The notes below the pieces were generated by a model. It worked only from the letters and a program-made list of their open reading frames with translations, was not told the origin of the DNA and did no database searches. Both the position numbers and the translations under genes were made by a program. Positions 51,837-60,408 of a stretch of 64,000 nt of DNA are shown here, one piece after another; within the stretch, counting starts at the first letter, position 1; every line of letters starts with the position of its first letter. The stretch comes from Oceaniferula flava (lineage in GTDB: Bacteria; Verrucomicrobiota; Verrucomicrobiia; Verrucomicrobiales; Akkermansiaceae): contig NZ_JAFBGL010000007.1 in assembly GCF_016811075.1 (NCBI RefSeq), positions 1 to 64,000 of the forward strand, written 5' to 3'.

Positions 51837-52667
51837 TTAGACTCGGTAGAAGCGCTCTGCCGAGCCTCTGAAAATCATCTCCTGTTCCGGCTCACTTAGT
51901 GAGCTGGTGAGGCTGAGCACAGTCTCCAGCCAGCTGGCGTATGGCGTGGCACCCAGCGATACCGGCCAATCGGATCCGAACATGATCCGCTCTGGCCCGA
52001 AGGCTTCCAGCACGGTGTCGAAGTAAGGCTGAAACAACTCGGCCTTGCACGCCGACCCGTCACGCACCTCGGTGACCAGACCGGAGAGCTTGCAGCAGAG
52101 GTTTTCATGCTGGGCAATTTGTCGAATCCCCTTCGCCCAAGCCTCAGGGAAAACATCAGCACGCACGGAGGGTTTGGCACAGTGGTCGAGCACGATCGGC
52201 AGGTTTTCGTGTCGACCCACAAAGGCGTCGGCCACGTCTAACTGGTCTTCAAAAATCAACAGATCGTAACTCAATCCGCGCGCTGCCAAGAGGTCGACAC
52301 CGCGATCGAAGGCGTCGTTCGCCAAAAACTCCTCATCTGCCGCACCTTGGGTGATTTCACGGATTCCCTTCATCAATGGTTGCGCGGCGAGTCGATCGAG
52401 AACCTCTGACACATCATCAGAGCGCAGATCGGCCCAGCCAACGATACCACAGATCAGATCGGTTTCGGCCGCCTGGGCGATGAGAAAATCGTTCTCCTCC
52501 AGACTGCAACGCGCCTGCACCGCGATACTTTGAGTCACGCCGGTATCGGCCAAGGTAGATTCCAGATCTTCTGCTAGGAAACTTTTCTGCAAAGAGGTTT
52601 CCAGCCAGGAGAACTCAGCTTCGTTGAAGGTCCAAAGGTGGTGATGGGAGTCGATTAGCTTAGTCAT
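51837..52667 (-). CDS. Amidohydrolase, probable L-fuconolactone hydrolase
   Basis: A 276-residue amidohydrolase-2 family enzyme. DSHHHLW provides the metal-binding HxH, VLDHCAKPSV a later His, and MFGSDWPVS the catalytic Asp. This is the family of L-fuconolactonase and L-rhamnonolactonase. It overlaps the mutarotase gene by 8 bp, with its ATG inside that gene's 3' end. It would hydrolyse L-fucono-lactone to L-fuconate, between the dehydrogenase (55857) and the dehydratase (58179). Confidence 0.85.
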   Translation of the reverse strand: MTKLIDSHHHLWTFNEAEFSWLETSLQKSFLAEDLESTLADTGVTQSIAVQARCSLEENDFLIAQAAETDLICGIVGWADLRSDDVSEVLDRLAAQPLMKGIREITQGAADEEFLANDAFDRGVDLLAARGLSYDLLIFEDQLDVADAFVGRHENLPIVLDHCAKPSVRADVFPEAWAKGIRQIAQHENLCCKLSGLVTEVRDGSACKAELFQPYFDTVLEAFGPERIMFGSDWPVSLGATPYASWLETVLSLTSSLSEPEQEMIFRGSAERFYRV

Positions 52668-53421
52668 CGGGTGTGTCGGTTTCGAGAGGGATCATGCCCA
52701 ACCAGACATGCCCCTTCGCGGCGGCTTGCGGCAGAGGGATCTGACAGGGATCGGTGAATGTCCACCAGCGTTGATTGACGGGACTGGCCGCTTGCATGGC
52801 CATGTCTTTATCAAAATCGTCGCCGCTGTATTGAAAGCGGTAAAAAAGATACGGTTGATTCTTTTCCGGGTCGCCCAACTCGATGAGAAAAATATCGAAA
52901 CGGCGGATCTGCGAACGCCCAATCGCCTCGACCACACCCGGCCAAACGTTATCATGCAGCAGGCGGTATTCGGCTTCCTTTTCCTTCCTCAGACCGGTGA
53001 CCGCAGCATGCCAGGACGCCCCCTCCGGAGTCATCCCAGCGCACACGGCGGGGCGGATCCGGCAGATCGTCTCGGCACGCACCCAGGGCGATTGCTCACC
53101 GCCTGCGTGGCGTGGATGCGGCAGCAGGCATGGCTGCAAGCGATCGAAAACCGGCTTGAACCGGGGGGACTCTGCGAGTGCTTGCCAGCACGATTCCGCC
53201 ATCGCAGCGCTGTCTGCATCTTTCACATCCATGATCGCCACGACCACCTCGGAGCCCTCGATTTCTTCACAGAAAAATTGCAGATTCAAGATCCCCGCGT
53301 CGCCCAAGGCCGATGATTGCTCGCCCAGGCACTTCACGGCGGCAGCAGCCCCAGAGCGATCGCGCAGTAGTGCACACCAGGCTACCGGGTGCTGCTGACT
53401 CAGAGGGACTTGGGTGGTCAT
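52660..53421 (-). CDS. RhaM-type mutarotase with a tandem degenerate N-terminal domain
   Basis: A 253-residue protein with two related ferredoxin-like halves. The C-terminal half (about residues 145-245) is a typical L-rhamnose mutarotase: KEAEYRLLHDNVWPGVVEAI, RRFDIFL, then NQRWWTFTDPCQIPLP. The N-terminal half follows the same pattern (GILNLQFF, then SPRFKPVFDRLQPCLLP) but lacks the LHDxVWP His and the WW pair. Standard RhaM is about 105 residues, so this is a fused tandem. It should interconvert sugar anomers, here probably L-fucose or L-rhamnose. It overlaps the lactonase gene downstream. Confidence 0.87.
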   Translation of the reverse strand: MTTQVPLSQQHPVAWCALLRDRSGAAAAVKCLGEQSSALGDAGILNLQFFCEEIEGSEVVVAIMDVKDADSAAMAESCWQALAESPRFKPVFDRLQPCLLPHPRHAGGEQSPWVRAETICRIRPAVCAGMTPEGASWHAAVTGLRKEKEAEYRLLHDNVWPGVVEAIGRSQIRRFDIFLIELGDPEKNQPYLFYRFQYSGDDFDKDMAMQAASPVNQRWWTFTDPCQIPLPQAAAKGHVWLGMIPLETDTPDD

Positions 53422-53495
53422 TGCTTGAATAGGTGGGGGGTAATGGGAACGTGAGGCGGCTCACTCGCATGGACCGAGCCCCCTGCGTAGACGGT

Positions 53496-54575
53496 CTATT
53501 TTTCACCTTCGGGTGAAATTTCCAAGAGATGCACATTGGTGCCGTCCGAACCATCGGTGGCGACCCCACAGGGGACATACATGTAGCGAGGCTGGCCATT
53601 GACGAGTAGGATCTGAGGGCGTTCAAATTTGACGCGGTTCGAGTAATGCACTTTAAATTTCTTGCGATCCGTCCCCTTGAGGTAGGCGGTCTCAAAGCGT
53701 GGAAATGCCTGTTGGGGTTTCGGATTGAACGTGATGCCATCCTTGGAGCGCCACAGCAGGCCGCCCCCTTTTTCGATCATTCCGTGATTATCCGTGGTGA
53801 CAAAGCAAACCTCGCCGTTCCAGTGGAAGGCATAACCGTCCTCGATGGTGGCATTATTTTTGGTGATCGGGTCGGGGTGAAACACATAAGGCCCCTCCAC
53901 CTGATCGGCAATGGCAACACCCATGACCGACCTTTTGCCATCGCTCGACTTGAAATAGAGGTGAAACTTTCCGTTAGGCATCTCTAACAAAGCCGGATTA
54001 CAAACTCCATTACTTGGCTTATAGCACCACACAGAATCGTCGGAGGGGATATCGAGTAGCGGTTTCTTAAACGATCCGTTGACAGGTTTCCAAGGCCCTT
54101 TCAGCGAATCCGCAATCACCATACCGATGCGCTGGTTACCAGGTTGCCCTTTTCTAGCAGGACGCCCGATATAGCTCAGCACATAACGACCATCGGACAG
54201 GCGCTGGATGTTCGGGTTGTGGAGGCCGAGTCGATCCCAGCGCTTCGTGTCTGGCTGAGGTTTCAGGATTGTCTCCTGATAGGTGAACGGTCCTTCCGGT
54301 GAATCCGCCATGTAGCGTGCGATTTCGCAATCGAACCTCCAGCCTTTGTTGAACGGAATTTTACCGGGCCAGCGGGCGACGAAAAGGTGCACCTTGCCAT
54401 CGTCATCCATCACGGGCGATGCCCCCCACAGGTCCCAACCGGGCTCGTTGAGAATAATTCCACGGTAGTTCCAGGATTTCGAAAACGTCTCAGGCTTTGT
54501 CGCCGGAGCTTCCTTCGCAACGGCGATCTGGCAGAAACATGAGGCCAGTAAGATGAGGGATGGTAATTTAAGCAT
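53496..54575 (-). CDS. Secreted five-bladed beta-propeller glycosidase (GH43/GH117-like)
   Basis: A 359-residue protein from the Met at 54575, which opens a signal peptide (MLKLPSLILLASCFCQIAVA). Blade motifs include LGLHNPNIQRLSDGRYVLSY, VCNPALLEMPNGKFHLYF and IEDGYAFHWNGEVCFV, closely parallel to those of the propeller at 19409-20449. The enzyme should remove a terminal sugar from oligosaccharides. It lies between the AraC-type regulator gene (100 bp upstream) and the mutarotase gene (74 bp downstream). Its paralogue sits in the sulfatase island, which links the two loci. Confidence 0.72.
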   Translation of the reverse strand: MLKLPSLILLASCFCQIAVAKEAPATKPETFSKSWNYRGIILNEPGWDLWGASPVMDDDGKVHLFVARWPGKIPFNKGWRFDCEIARYMADSPEGPFTYQETILKPQPDTKRWDRLGLHNPNIQRLSDGRYVLSYIGRPARKGQPGNQRIGMVIADSLKGPWKPVNGSFKKPLLDIPSDDSVWCYKPSNGVCNPALLEMPNGKFHLYFKSSDGKRSVMGVAIADQVEGPYVFHPDPITKNNATIEDGYAFHWNGEVCFVTTDNHGMIEKGGGLLWRSKDGITFNPKPQQAFPRFETAYLKGTDRKKFKVHYSNRVKFERPQILLVNGQPRYMYVPCGVATDGSDGTNVHLLEISPEGEK

Positions 54576-54674
54576 GGGACGTTGTCGTGGTAGGCAAGTT
54601 CGAATAAGATAAGGGATGTCACGCCCAATGCCATTCAAAACTCGCCGACGCCATCGGCAAGTGAACCAGTCATT

Positions 54675-55793
54675 CTAACGGAATGCGGAGGGAGCCGTTC
54701 CTATCGACTTTTTGAATGACCGGTAAAACGTTGTGTATTCGTTAAAACCGACGGTGTAGGCAATTTGTTCGAGCGTCAAATTCGAGCGCTCCAGCAGCTT
54801 CTTCGCCGCCCTCACACGAGCGTCTAGAATGTTGGCTGCCAGCGGCGCGTGGCCGTGGTCTTTGAGAATCCGGTTCAGCGAGCGCACGCTGAGACCGCAA
54901 TGTTTCGCCACCACTTCCGCGGTCAGGGAGGCATCGGCAAAGTCCGCGTTGATCTTCTGGAACACCAATCCGAGCGCCGGATGTTGGTTTTGCAACTTCC
55001 GTGCCAGCTGGTAGCGCTGGTGCAGCTGCAGAGGAGGCACCTCGGTGCAGCTGGGTGGCAGCGCATGATCCAGGTAACGTTGATGCAGGGTCTTGGCGGC
55101 AAGGTAACCGACATGCCGATGGTTCACATCGATGCTGGAAAAGATCACCGCGCCATTTTCGTAGTAAAACGGATCGTTATCGACCCCCAACACCACCAAG
55201 GAGTCTTCCAAATTGGCATTGGCGGGTTCTAACAAGTTCAATAAAGCCCGCGCATTACGATCGTTGACGCAGAACACGCCGGACAGAGGATCTGACGACA
55301 TCTTTTTCTGCAGCCACAGGGCCGCCGGCTCTAACGACTCCGAGCTAATGCACTCGGCATGGTGGCCATGCTTTTTCAAATGATCGCAAAATCCATCCTG
55401 TCTCTGGCAGGAATAGTAATGCTGGGAAACATCCGTGATGTAGGTGAAATCCTTGCACCCTAACTCCAGAAAATACTCGGCGGCCATGACTCCCACCGCG
55501 TAGGAATCGACACGCACGCAGGAGGTCTCGGTGTGGTCGAAAACGCTGTTGATGCAGACCGCAGGTAGCGATCGCTCACGGACTCGCTCGATATGCCAAG
55601 GCTGGTGGAAGTAGCCGATCAGGGCGTCCGGCTCTGAAGCAAGGGCATCTTCCCACGACAGCGAGTGGCTGCCGTCCTTGCAGATGATCTCGATTTCCGG
55701 ATGTTCCCGGGCATAGTCGTGGATTCCCAACTCCGTGACGAAGCGCTCGGCGGAAGAGCGGCGGAGGGCTAGGGCGAGACGAATAGTTTGCAA
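54675..55793 (-). CDS. AraC/XylR-type transcriptional regulator
   Basis: A 372-residue regulator. Residues ~5-260 resemble a LacI-like or periplasmic-binding-fold ligand domain as in XylR (RLALALRRSSAERF, then VCINSVFDHTETSCVRVDS and VLGVDNDPF). The C-terminus has a two-HTH AraC domain (LTAEVVAKHCGLSVRSLNRIL and LTLEQIAYTVGFNEYTTFYRSFKK, each within the 20-residue limit when split). The gene sits within the fucose operon between the dehydrogenase and propeller genes. A fucose or fucose-catabolite inducer is the natural guess. Confidence 0.88.
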   Translation of the reverse strand: MQTIRLALALRRSSAERFVTELGIHDYAREHPEIEIICKDGSHSLSWEDALASEPDALIGYFHQPWHIERVRERSLPAVCINSVFDHTETSCVRVDSYAVGVMAAEYFLELGCKDFTYITDVSQHYYSCQRQDGFCDHLKKHGHHAECISSESLEPAALWLQKKMSSDPLSGVFCVNDRNARALLNLLEPANANLEDSLVVLGVDNDPFYYENGAVIFSSIDVNHRHVGYLAAKTLHQRYLDHALPPSCTEVPPLQLHQRYQLARKLQNQHPALGLVFQKINADFADASLTAEVVAKHCGLSVRSLNRILKDHGHAPLAANILDARVRAAKKLLERSNLTLEQIAYTVGFNEYTTFYRSFKKSIGTAPSAFR

Positions 55794-55856
55794 AGCGGAC
55801 TGGGTTCCCCCGCACGCTATGGCATGCTGGGGGAAAGATCAATCCCATCTCCCGGC

Positions 55857-56639
55857 CTAACCTTTTTCCACAGCCCCGTAAGAGCGATCGAGATGCACGT
55901 AGCCACCGTCCGGATAGAGAATCTGCCCGGTGGTATGGGCCGAACGGTCCGAGGCGAGGAAGACCACTGTATTGGCAATTTCCTCGGAGGTGGTCATGCG
56001 GTTCTCGAAGGGAATGCGCGACTCGATGTCTTGCACCGCCGCTTCAGGATCGTCGAGGGTATCCAGCCAGTTCTGATAGAGGGGAGTCATCACCTCCGCC
56101 GGCACCACGCTGTTCACCCGGATCGAGTGCTTGGCCAAATCCAGCGCCCACTCGCGAGTCAGGGCATTCATTGCGCCCTTGGACGCGGCGTAGCCAGAGG
56201 TGGCCCCCTGACCGGTATCGGCGACCTTGGAAGAAATGTTGACGATGAACCCCTTGGACCCAATCAGGGCATCTAACGCGTAATGAGTAAGCGTGAAAAC
56301 ATGGAAGATATTCTTCTGCAGCGAGGCCATGAAATCCGCGGGGCTTTGTGACAGCGACACGCCATCGTTAACGCCGGCATTGTGCACGATGCCATCAAGC
56401 CGACCATACTTCTCCAAGGTTTCCTCAATCGCGAGCCGGCAAGCTTCCTCGGAGGTCAGTTCGGCCTCAATGACATGGCCGCGACCGCATTGCTCGATCA
56501 GCTGCCTGCCGACATCCGGCGAGCGGCCGACGATAACAGGAATAGCGCCCTCGGCAGCAAAAGCTTCGGTGCAGCCAGCGCCAATGCCCTTGGCGCCGCC
56601 GGTGATGATGACAACTTGGTCGGTAAGGTGAAGATCCAT
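55857..56639 (-). CDS. SDR, probable L-fucose dehydrogenase
   Basis: A 260-residue NAD(P)-dependent SDR. TGGAKGIGAG is the nucleotide-binding loop, HNAGVNDGV the NAG motif, and ISSKVADTGQGATSGYAASK with YAASK as the catalytic Tyr-Lys. The first oxidation of L-fucose to the lactone in the non-phosphorylative route uses an SDR of this size, and the operon has lactonase, dehydratase and transporter genes next to it. The assignment to L-fucose is from pathway logic; a related 6-deoxyhexose or D-arabinose-type substrate is possible. Confidence 0.83.
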   Translation of the reverse strand: MDLHLTDQVVIITGGAKGIGAGCTEAFAAEGAIPVIVGRSPDVGRQLIEQCGRGHVIEAELTSEEACRLAIEETLEKYGRLDGIVHNAGVNDGVSLSQSPADFMASLQKNIFHVFTLTHYALDALIGSKGFIVNISSKVADTGQGATSGYAASKGAMNALTREWALDLAKHSIRVNSVVPAEVMTPLYQNWLDTLDDPEAAVQDIESRIPFENRMTTSEEIANTVVFLASDRSAHTTGQILYPDGGYVHLDRSYGAVEKG

Positions 56640-56660
56640 GGTGAATAGGAATAGCTGATG

Positions 56661-58166
56661 TTAGATCGCTTCGCCAGGTTCGGTGACGTGGATCACGGGA
56701 CGGGGGCGACGAAACGCGAGACCGTAAACCGCGATGATGACAAAGCAAAGCACCGGCAGGTAGAAGGAAGCCCGGGTGGCCGTGAGACCAAACATATCGC
56801 CGCTATCGATCATCATGCCTTGCAGTTTCGGCATGAAGGCGCCGCCGACGATGGCGAAGATCAATCCGGCCGAGCCCAGCTTGGCATCCTCACCCACGCC
56901 CTCGAGGGCGATTCCGTAGATGGTGGGGAACATCAGTGACATGCAGGCTGAAATGCCCATCAGCGAGTAAAGTCCGGCCATGCCGCTGAGATAGATCGCG
57001 CCGAGAGTGGTGGCGATTCCCCCGATCGACAAGAGCGCGAGCAGCTTGCCGGGTGAGATGTATTTCAGGAAGTAGGTGCAGACAAAACGGAATCCGAGGA
57101 ACAGCACGAGGGCAGCAATCTGGTGTTTGCCGGCAGTAGCATTATCGATGCCGAGCTCATTCTCGCAGTAGTGGAAAATGTAGGTCCAGACCATGATCTG
57201 CACGCCGACGTAAAAGATCTGCGCCACCACGCCACCGAGGTAGCGGGGGTTGGCAAAGAGCCGCTTCGCCGTAGCGCCGAGATTCAGAGCTTCGCCTTTT
57301 TCATGACGCTGCTCCGGCACCTTGTAGAACACGAAGATCAGAAAAACTGCGAGCACGGTGATGCCGAGGATGGTGTAGCTGGTGGAGGCGAGGCTGAGAT
57401 CGTGCTCCTGGAGCTCGACGAAGCTCTTGCCGTCGAAGGTGGCGATGTCGCCATTCTGATAGGCGGTGATGGTTTGCTCGGTGAGCTTGCCGAGGTCCTC
57501 CACGGGGGTGTTCTCCAGGTAGCTGCGGACGTTGGGATCGTTGAGGTTCTCCTTCGGTGTGTGCTTCAGAAAGGGCAGGATGTAATGCTCTGACTCGGCG
57601 CTGTCCGCAGGAGACAGCTCGGCCTGAATGCTACCGACGTCATGTTTGAATGCCGCCATGTCGAGGCTTGGCAGCACCACCGCAGCGGCCACACCGGCCC
57701 CAGCCAGGGCCCCAATCGGGTTGAATGCCTGGGCGAGGTTGAGTCGGCGTGTGGCGGTCTCTTCCGAGCCCATCGACAGGATGAACGGGTTCGCAGTGGT
57801 CTCAAGGAATGCGAGGCCGAAGGTCAGAATGTAGAAGGCGATGATAAACAGGGTGAAGTTCACACTCTGTGCCGCCGGAATGGTGATCAACGCCCCAACG
57901 GCGAAGAGCAGCAGACCGACGAGAATGCCCGCCTTGTAGGAAAATTTCCTGATGAAAATGGCCGCAGGGATCGCCATGGTGGCATAGCCCCCGTAGAAGG
58001 CCATCTGCACCCAGGCCGCTTTGTCGTTGCTGGTGTTGAAGACGTCCTTGAAGACTTTGACAAAGGGATCCGTGAAGTTGTTCGCAAAGGCCCAGAGTGG
58101 AAACAGAATCGTGACCAGAATGAACGGAACGAGGTATTTTTTTGAGACAACAGGTGATTTTTCCAT
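56661..58166 (-). CDS. fucP: FucP-type L-fucose:H+ symporter (MFS)
   Basis: A 501-residue MFS transporter with 12 predicted helices. The FucP family patterns PLWAFANNFTDPFVKVF and LAFLETTANPFILSMG are present, with acidic residues in helices 1 and 4 at the positions important for proton coupling and sugar binding in FucP. FucP is usually about 430 residues; here the extra length lies in a hydrophilic stretch of about 90 residues between helices 6 and 7 (about residues 170-265). It imports L-fucose or a similar sugar. It follows the L-fuconate dehydratase gene by 12 bp. Confidence 0.9.
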   Translation of the reverse strand: MEKSPVVSKKYLVPFILVTILFPLWAFANNFTDPFVKVFKDVFNTSNDKAAWVQMAFYGGYATMAIPAAIFIRKFSYKAGILVGLLLFAVGALITIPAAQSVNFTLFIIAFYILTFGLAFLETTANPFILSMGSEETATRRLNLAQAFNPIGALAGAGVAAAVVLPSLDMAAFKHDVGSIQAELSPADSAESEHYILPFLKHTPKENLNDPNVRSYLENTPVEDLGKLTEQTITAYQNGDIATFDGKSFVELQEHDLSLASTSYTILGITVLAVFLIFVFYKVPEQRHEKGEALNLGATAKRLFANPRYLGGVVAQIFYVGVQIMVWTYIFHYCENELGIDNATAGKHQIAALVLFLGFRFVCTYFLKYISPGKLLALLSIGGIATTLGAIYLSGMAGLYSLMGISACMSLMFPTIYGIALEGVGEDAKLGSAGLIFAIVGGAFMPKLQGMMIDSGDMFGLTATRASFYLPVLCFVIIAVYGLAFRRPRPVIHVTEPGEAI

Positions 58167-58178
58167 AGTGAGGTAGGT

Positions 58179-59516
58179 TTAGTGTTTGGGGGGGGATTCA
58201 AATCGAGCTCCGCACTTCTCAGGCGGACGGTTCGCCCAGACTTTACCAGTCGGGTAGGTGTGGTCGGCAAGGAAATCGCTGTGGAACTCCAGTCCCCAAC
58301 CGGGGGCCTTCGGGGTGACGTAGTGACCGTCCTTCGTAGCGACCGGATGTTCCACGCACTCGGCGAGGAAATCGATGTATTCCACCAGCTGGGTATCCGA
58401 GTGACCGCTGACCGCGATCTGGTCCCACATGCCGTAGTGCTGGATCATGTTGCACAGGGCGATGCCGCCGCCGTGCGGGCAGACGGGGATGTCATACTTC
58501 GCCGCCATCAGGATATTGGCCATGACGTCATTGACGCCGGCCACCCTCACCGCATCGATCTGGCAGTAACCGATGGCTTTGGATTTCAACAGCTGCTTAA
58601 AGATCACCGGTGATGCACCTTGCTCACCGCAGGCCATTTTGAAGGACGCGTCTTTGAAGGTTTCGGAGAGCTCCACGTAGCCTAAGACATCGTCGCGGGC
58701 GATGGGTTCTTCGATCCATTTGAGGTTGTATGGCAGGTAATGTTGGATGTGCTCCTTGGCCTCATCCACGCCCCAATACTGGTTGGCATCGACCATCAGG
58801 TTTTGGTCCGGACCGATGGCCTCGCGGGTGAACTTAATCCGGGCGACATCGTCCTCGAGGTTCTGGCCGACCTTGAGTTTGAAGGTGTCAAAGCCGGTTT
58901 TCTGAAGCTTTTGGATGGTTGCAATGATTTGCTCATTGCTCAGCCCCAGCCAGCCTGCTGTGCAGTAGGCTTTGGGACCGATTTCCGACATCTGCTGCTC
59001 GCGGGTCGCCTTGTTCGCCTTCGCCTTGTGGAGAATTTCCAGCGCCTCCTCGGGAGTCAGCGCGTCTTTGATATTCCGCCAGTCGATGCAGTGATCGACG
59101 ATGAACTCGGGCTCGAGATCGACCAGCAGTTTCCACAGGGGTTTGCCCTCCTGCTTCGCCCAAAGGTCCCACATGGCGTTCAGAATGGCACCGCAGGCCA
59201 TGCGGAACACACCATCGTGCAGCCAGCGGAGCTGATGGTGATCGATCAGGCGCTTGTAGAGCTTGATCGGTGAGGTGGTAAAATCCTCGAGGTCCGATCC
59301 GATGACGAGCTGCGTCAGGTCCTGAATCCCGTGGCAAATCCAATCGGTGCCGGCGCCGATGGTGAACACCACGGAAACACCGCGGAGACCATTGTCGGTT
59401 TCCAAATGTAGCACCGCGGAGGAGTAATCCGGCTCGGTGTGGAAGGGGTCGGACCCCAAGAGATCATCCGAGGTAGGGACACGGAGATCGATGACGTTGG
59501 CGGAGGTGATCTTCAT
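58179..59516 (-). CDS. L-fuconate dehydratase (enolase superfamily)
   Basis: A 445-residue member of the enolase superfamily. FKLKVGQ contains the KxK catalytic base; MVDANQYW, WIEEPIARDD and ACGEQGAS hold the three metal ligands (Asp, Glu, Glu); PHGGGIALC holds the His. N-terminal DLRVPTSDDLLGSDPFH is typical of L-fuconate dehydratase. It converts L-fuconate to 2-keto-3-deoxy-L-fuconate. It overlaps the downstream FAH-type hydrolase gene by the ATGA type of junction at 59513-59516, showing translational coupling. Confidence 0.93.
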   Translation of the reverse strand: MKITSANVIDLRVPTSDDLLGSDPFHTEPDYSSAVLHLETDNGLRGVSVVFTIGAGTDWICHGIQDLTQLVIGSDLEDFTTSPIKLYKRLIDHHQLRWLHDGVFRMACGAILNAMWDLWAKQEGKPLWKLLVDLEPEFIVDHCIDWRNIKDALTPEEALEILHKAKANKATREQQMSEIGPKAYCTAGWLGLSNEQIIATIQKLQKTGFDTFKLKVGQNLEDDVARIKFTREAIGPDQNLMVDANQYWGVDEAKEHIQHYLPYNLKWIEEPIARDDVLGYVELSETFKDASFKMACGEQGASPVIFKQLLKSKAIGYCQIDAVRVAGVNDVMANILMAAKYDIPVCPHGGGIALCNMIQHYGMWDQIAVSGHSDTQLVEYIDFLAECVEHPVATKDGHYVTPKAPGWGLEFHSDFLADHTYPTGKVWANRPPEKCGARFESPPKH

Positions 59517-60376
59517 TGTTCTTTAACCGCTGTTTGTTTCTGCGTGCCGAGCCCTTCGATGCCGAGTTCCACGACGTCACCTTCCTTAAGATAAACCGGC
59601 GGATCAAAGCCGAGCCCCACCCCTGCCGGAGTGCCGGTGGAGATCACATCGCCCGGCAGCAGGGTCATGAACTCGGAGAGGTAGCTGATCACGTGCTGGA
59701 CGTTGTAGATGAAATCGGAGGTGTTGCTGTTCTGGATTTTCTTGCCGTTCAAGCTGAGCCAGAGGTCCAGGTTGTTCGGGTTTTCAATCTCGTCCTTGGT
59801 GGCGACGTAAGGACCGAACGGAGCATAGGTGTCGGCTGATTTTCCCTTCACCCACTGGCCCAGCTTTTCCAACTGCCACTCGCGCTCCGAGTAATCGTTG
59901 TGCACCGCGTAGCCGGCGACGTAATCGAGGGCGTCTTCTTTGGAGACGTATTTGGCCTTCTTGCCGATGACCACAGCGAGCTCCACTTCCCAGTCGGTTT
60001 TGTCCGACTTGCGCGGGATCACCACGTCGTCGTTCGGTCCGGCCCAGGCGGTGGTGGCTTTGAAAAAGACCACTGGCTCGGTGGGTGGCTCCATGCCGGA
60101 TTCGGCGGCGTGGGCGGCGTAGTTCAGGCCGATGCAGACGATCTTCGACGGACGCGCAATCGCGGGGGCTAGTTTCACCTCATCGAGCTTGGATTCCGGC
60201 AATTCCTCGCGCTTGGCCACCAGGAAATCATGCAGCCGCGACAGACCATCCGTTTCAAAAAATTGCTCGTTCCAGTCCTCGCCGAACGATGAGCAGTCCA
60301 CAGCGGTGTTCGAGCAGTCCTTGCAGATGATGCCAGGTGTCAGGGTGTCGTTTTTATAAAATCGAATCAGTTTCAT
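59513..60376 (-). CDS. FAH family hydrolase, probable 2,4-diketo-3-deoxy-L-fuconate hydrolase
   Basis: A 287-residue fumarylacetoacetase-family enzyme. CIGLNYAAHAAE, the metal-binding DWEVELAVVIGKKAK and the terminal GDVISTGTPAGVGLGF are typical. In the oxidative L-fucose route a FAH-family hydrolase cleaves 2,4-diketo-3-deoxy-L-fuconate to pyruvate and L-lactate. Position between the fuconate dehydratase and the second SDR supports this. Its start codon region overlaps the dehydratase gene by four bases on the minus strand at the 3' end of this gene. Confidence 0.88.
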   Translation of the reverse strand: MKLIRFYKNDTLTPGIICKDCSNTAVDCSSFGEDWNEQFFETDGLSRLHDFLVAKREELPESKLDEVKLAPAIARPSKIVCIGLNYAAHAAESGMEPPTEPVVFFKATTAWAGPNDDVVIPRKSDKTDWEVELAVVIGKKAKYVSKEDALDYVAGYAVHNDYSEREWQLEKLGQWVKGKSADTYAPFGPYVATKDEIENPNNLDLWLSLNGKKIQNSNTSDFIYNVQHVISYLSEFMTLLPGDVISTGTPAGVGLGFDPPVYLKEGDVVELGIEGLGTQKQTAVKEQ

Positions 60377-60408
60377 GTCTTTTCAATGGTTGTGCTTGGT
60401 CGTCTTGC

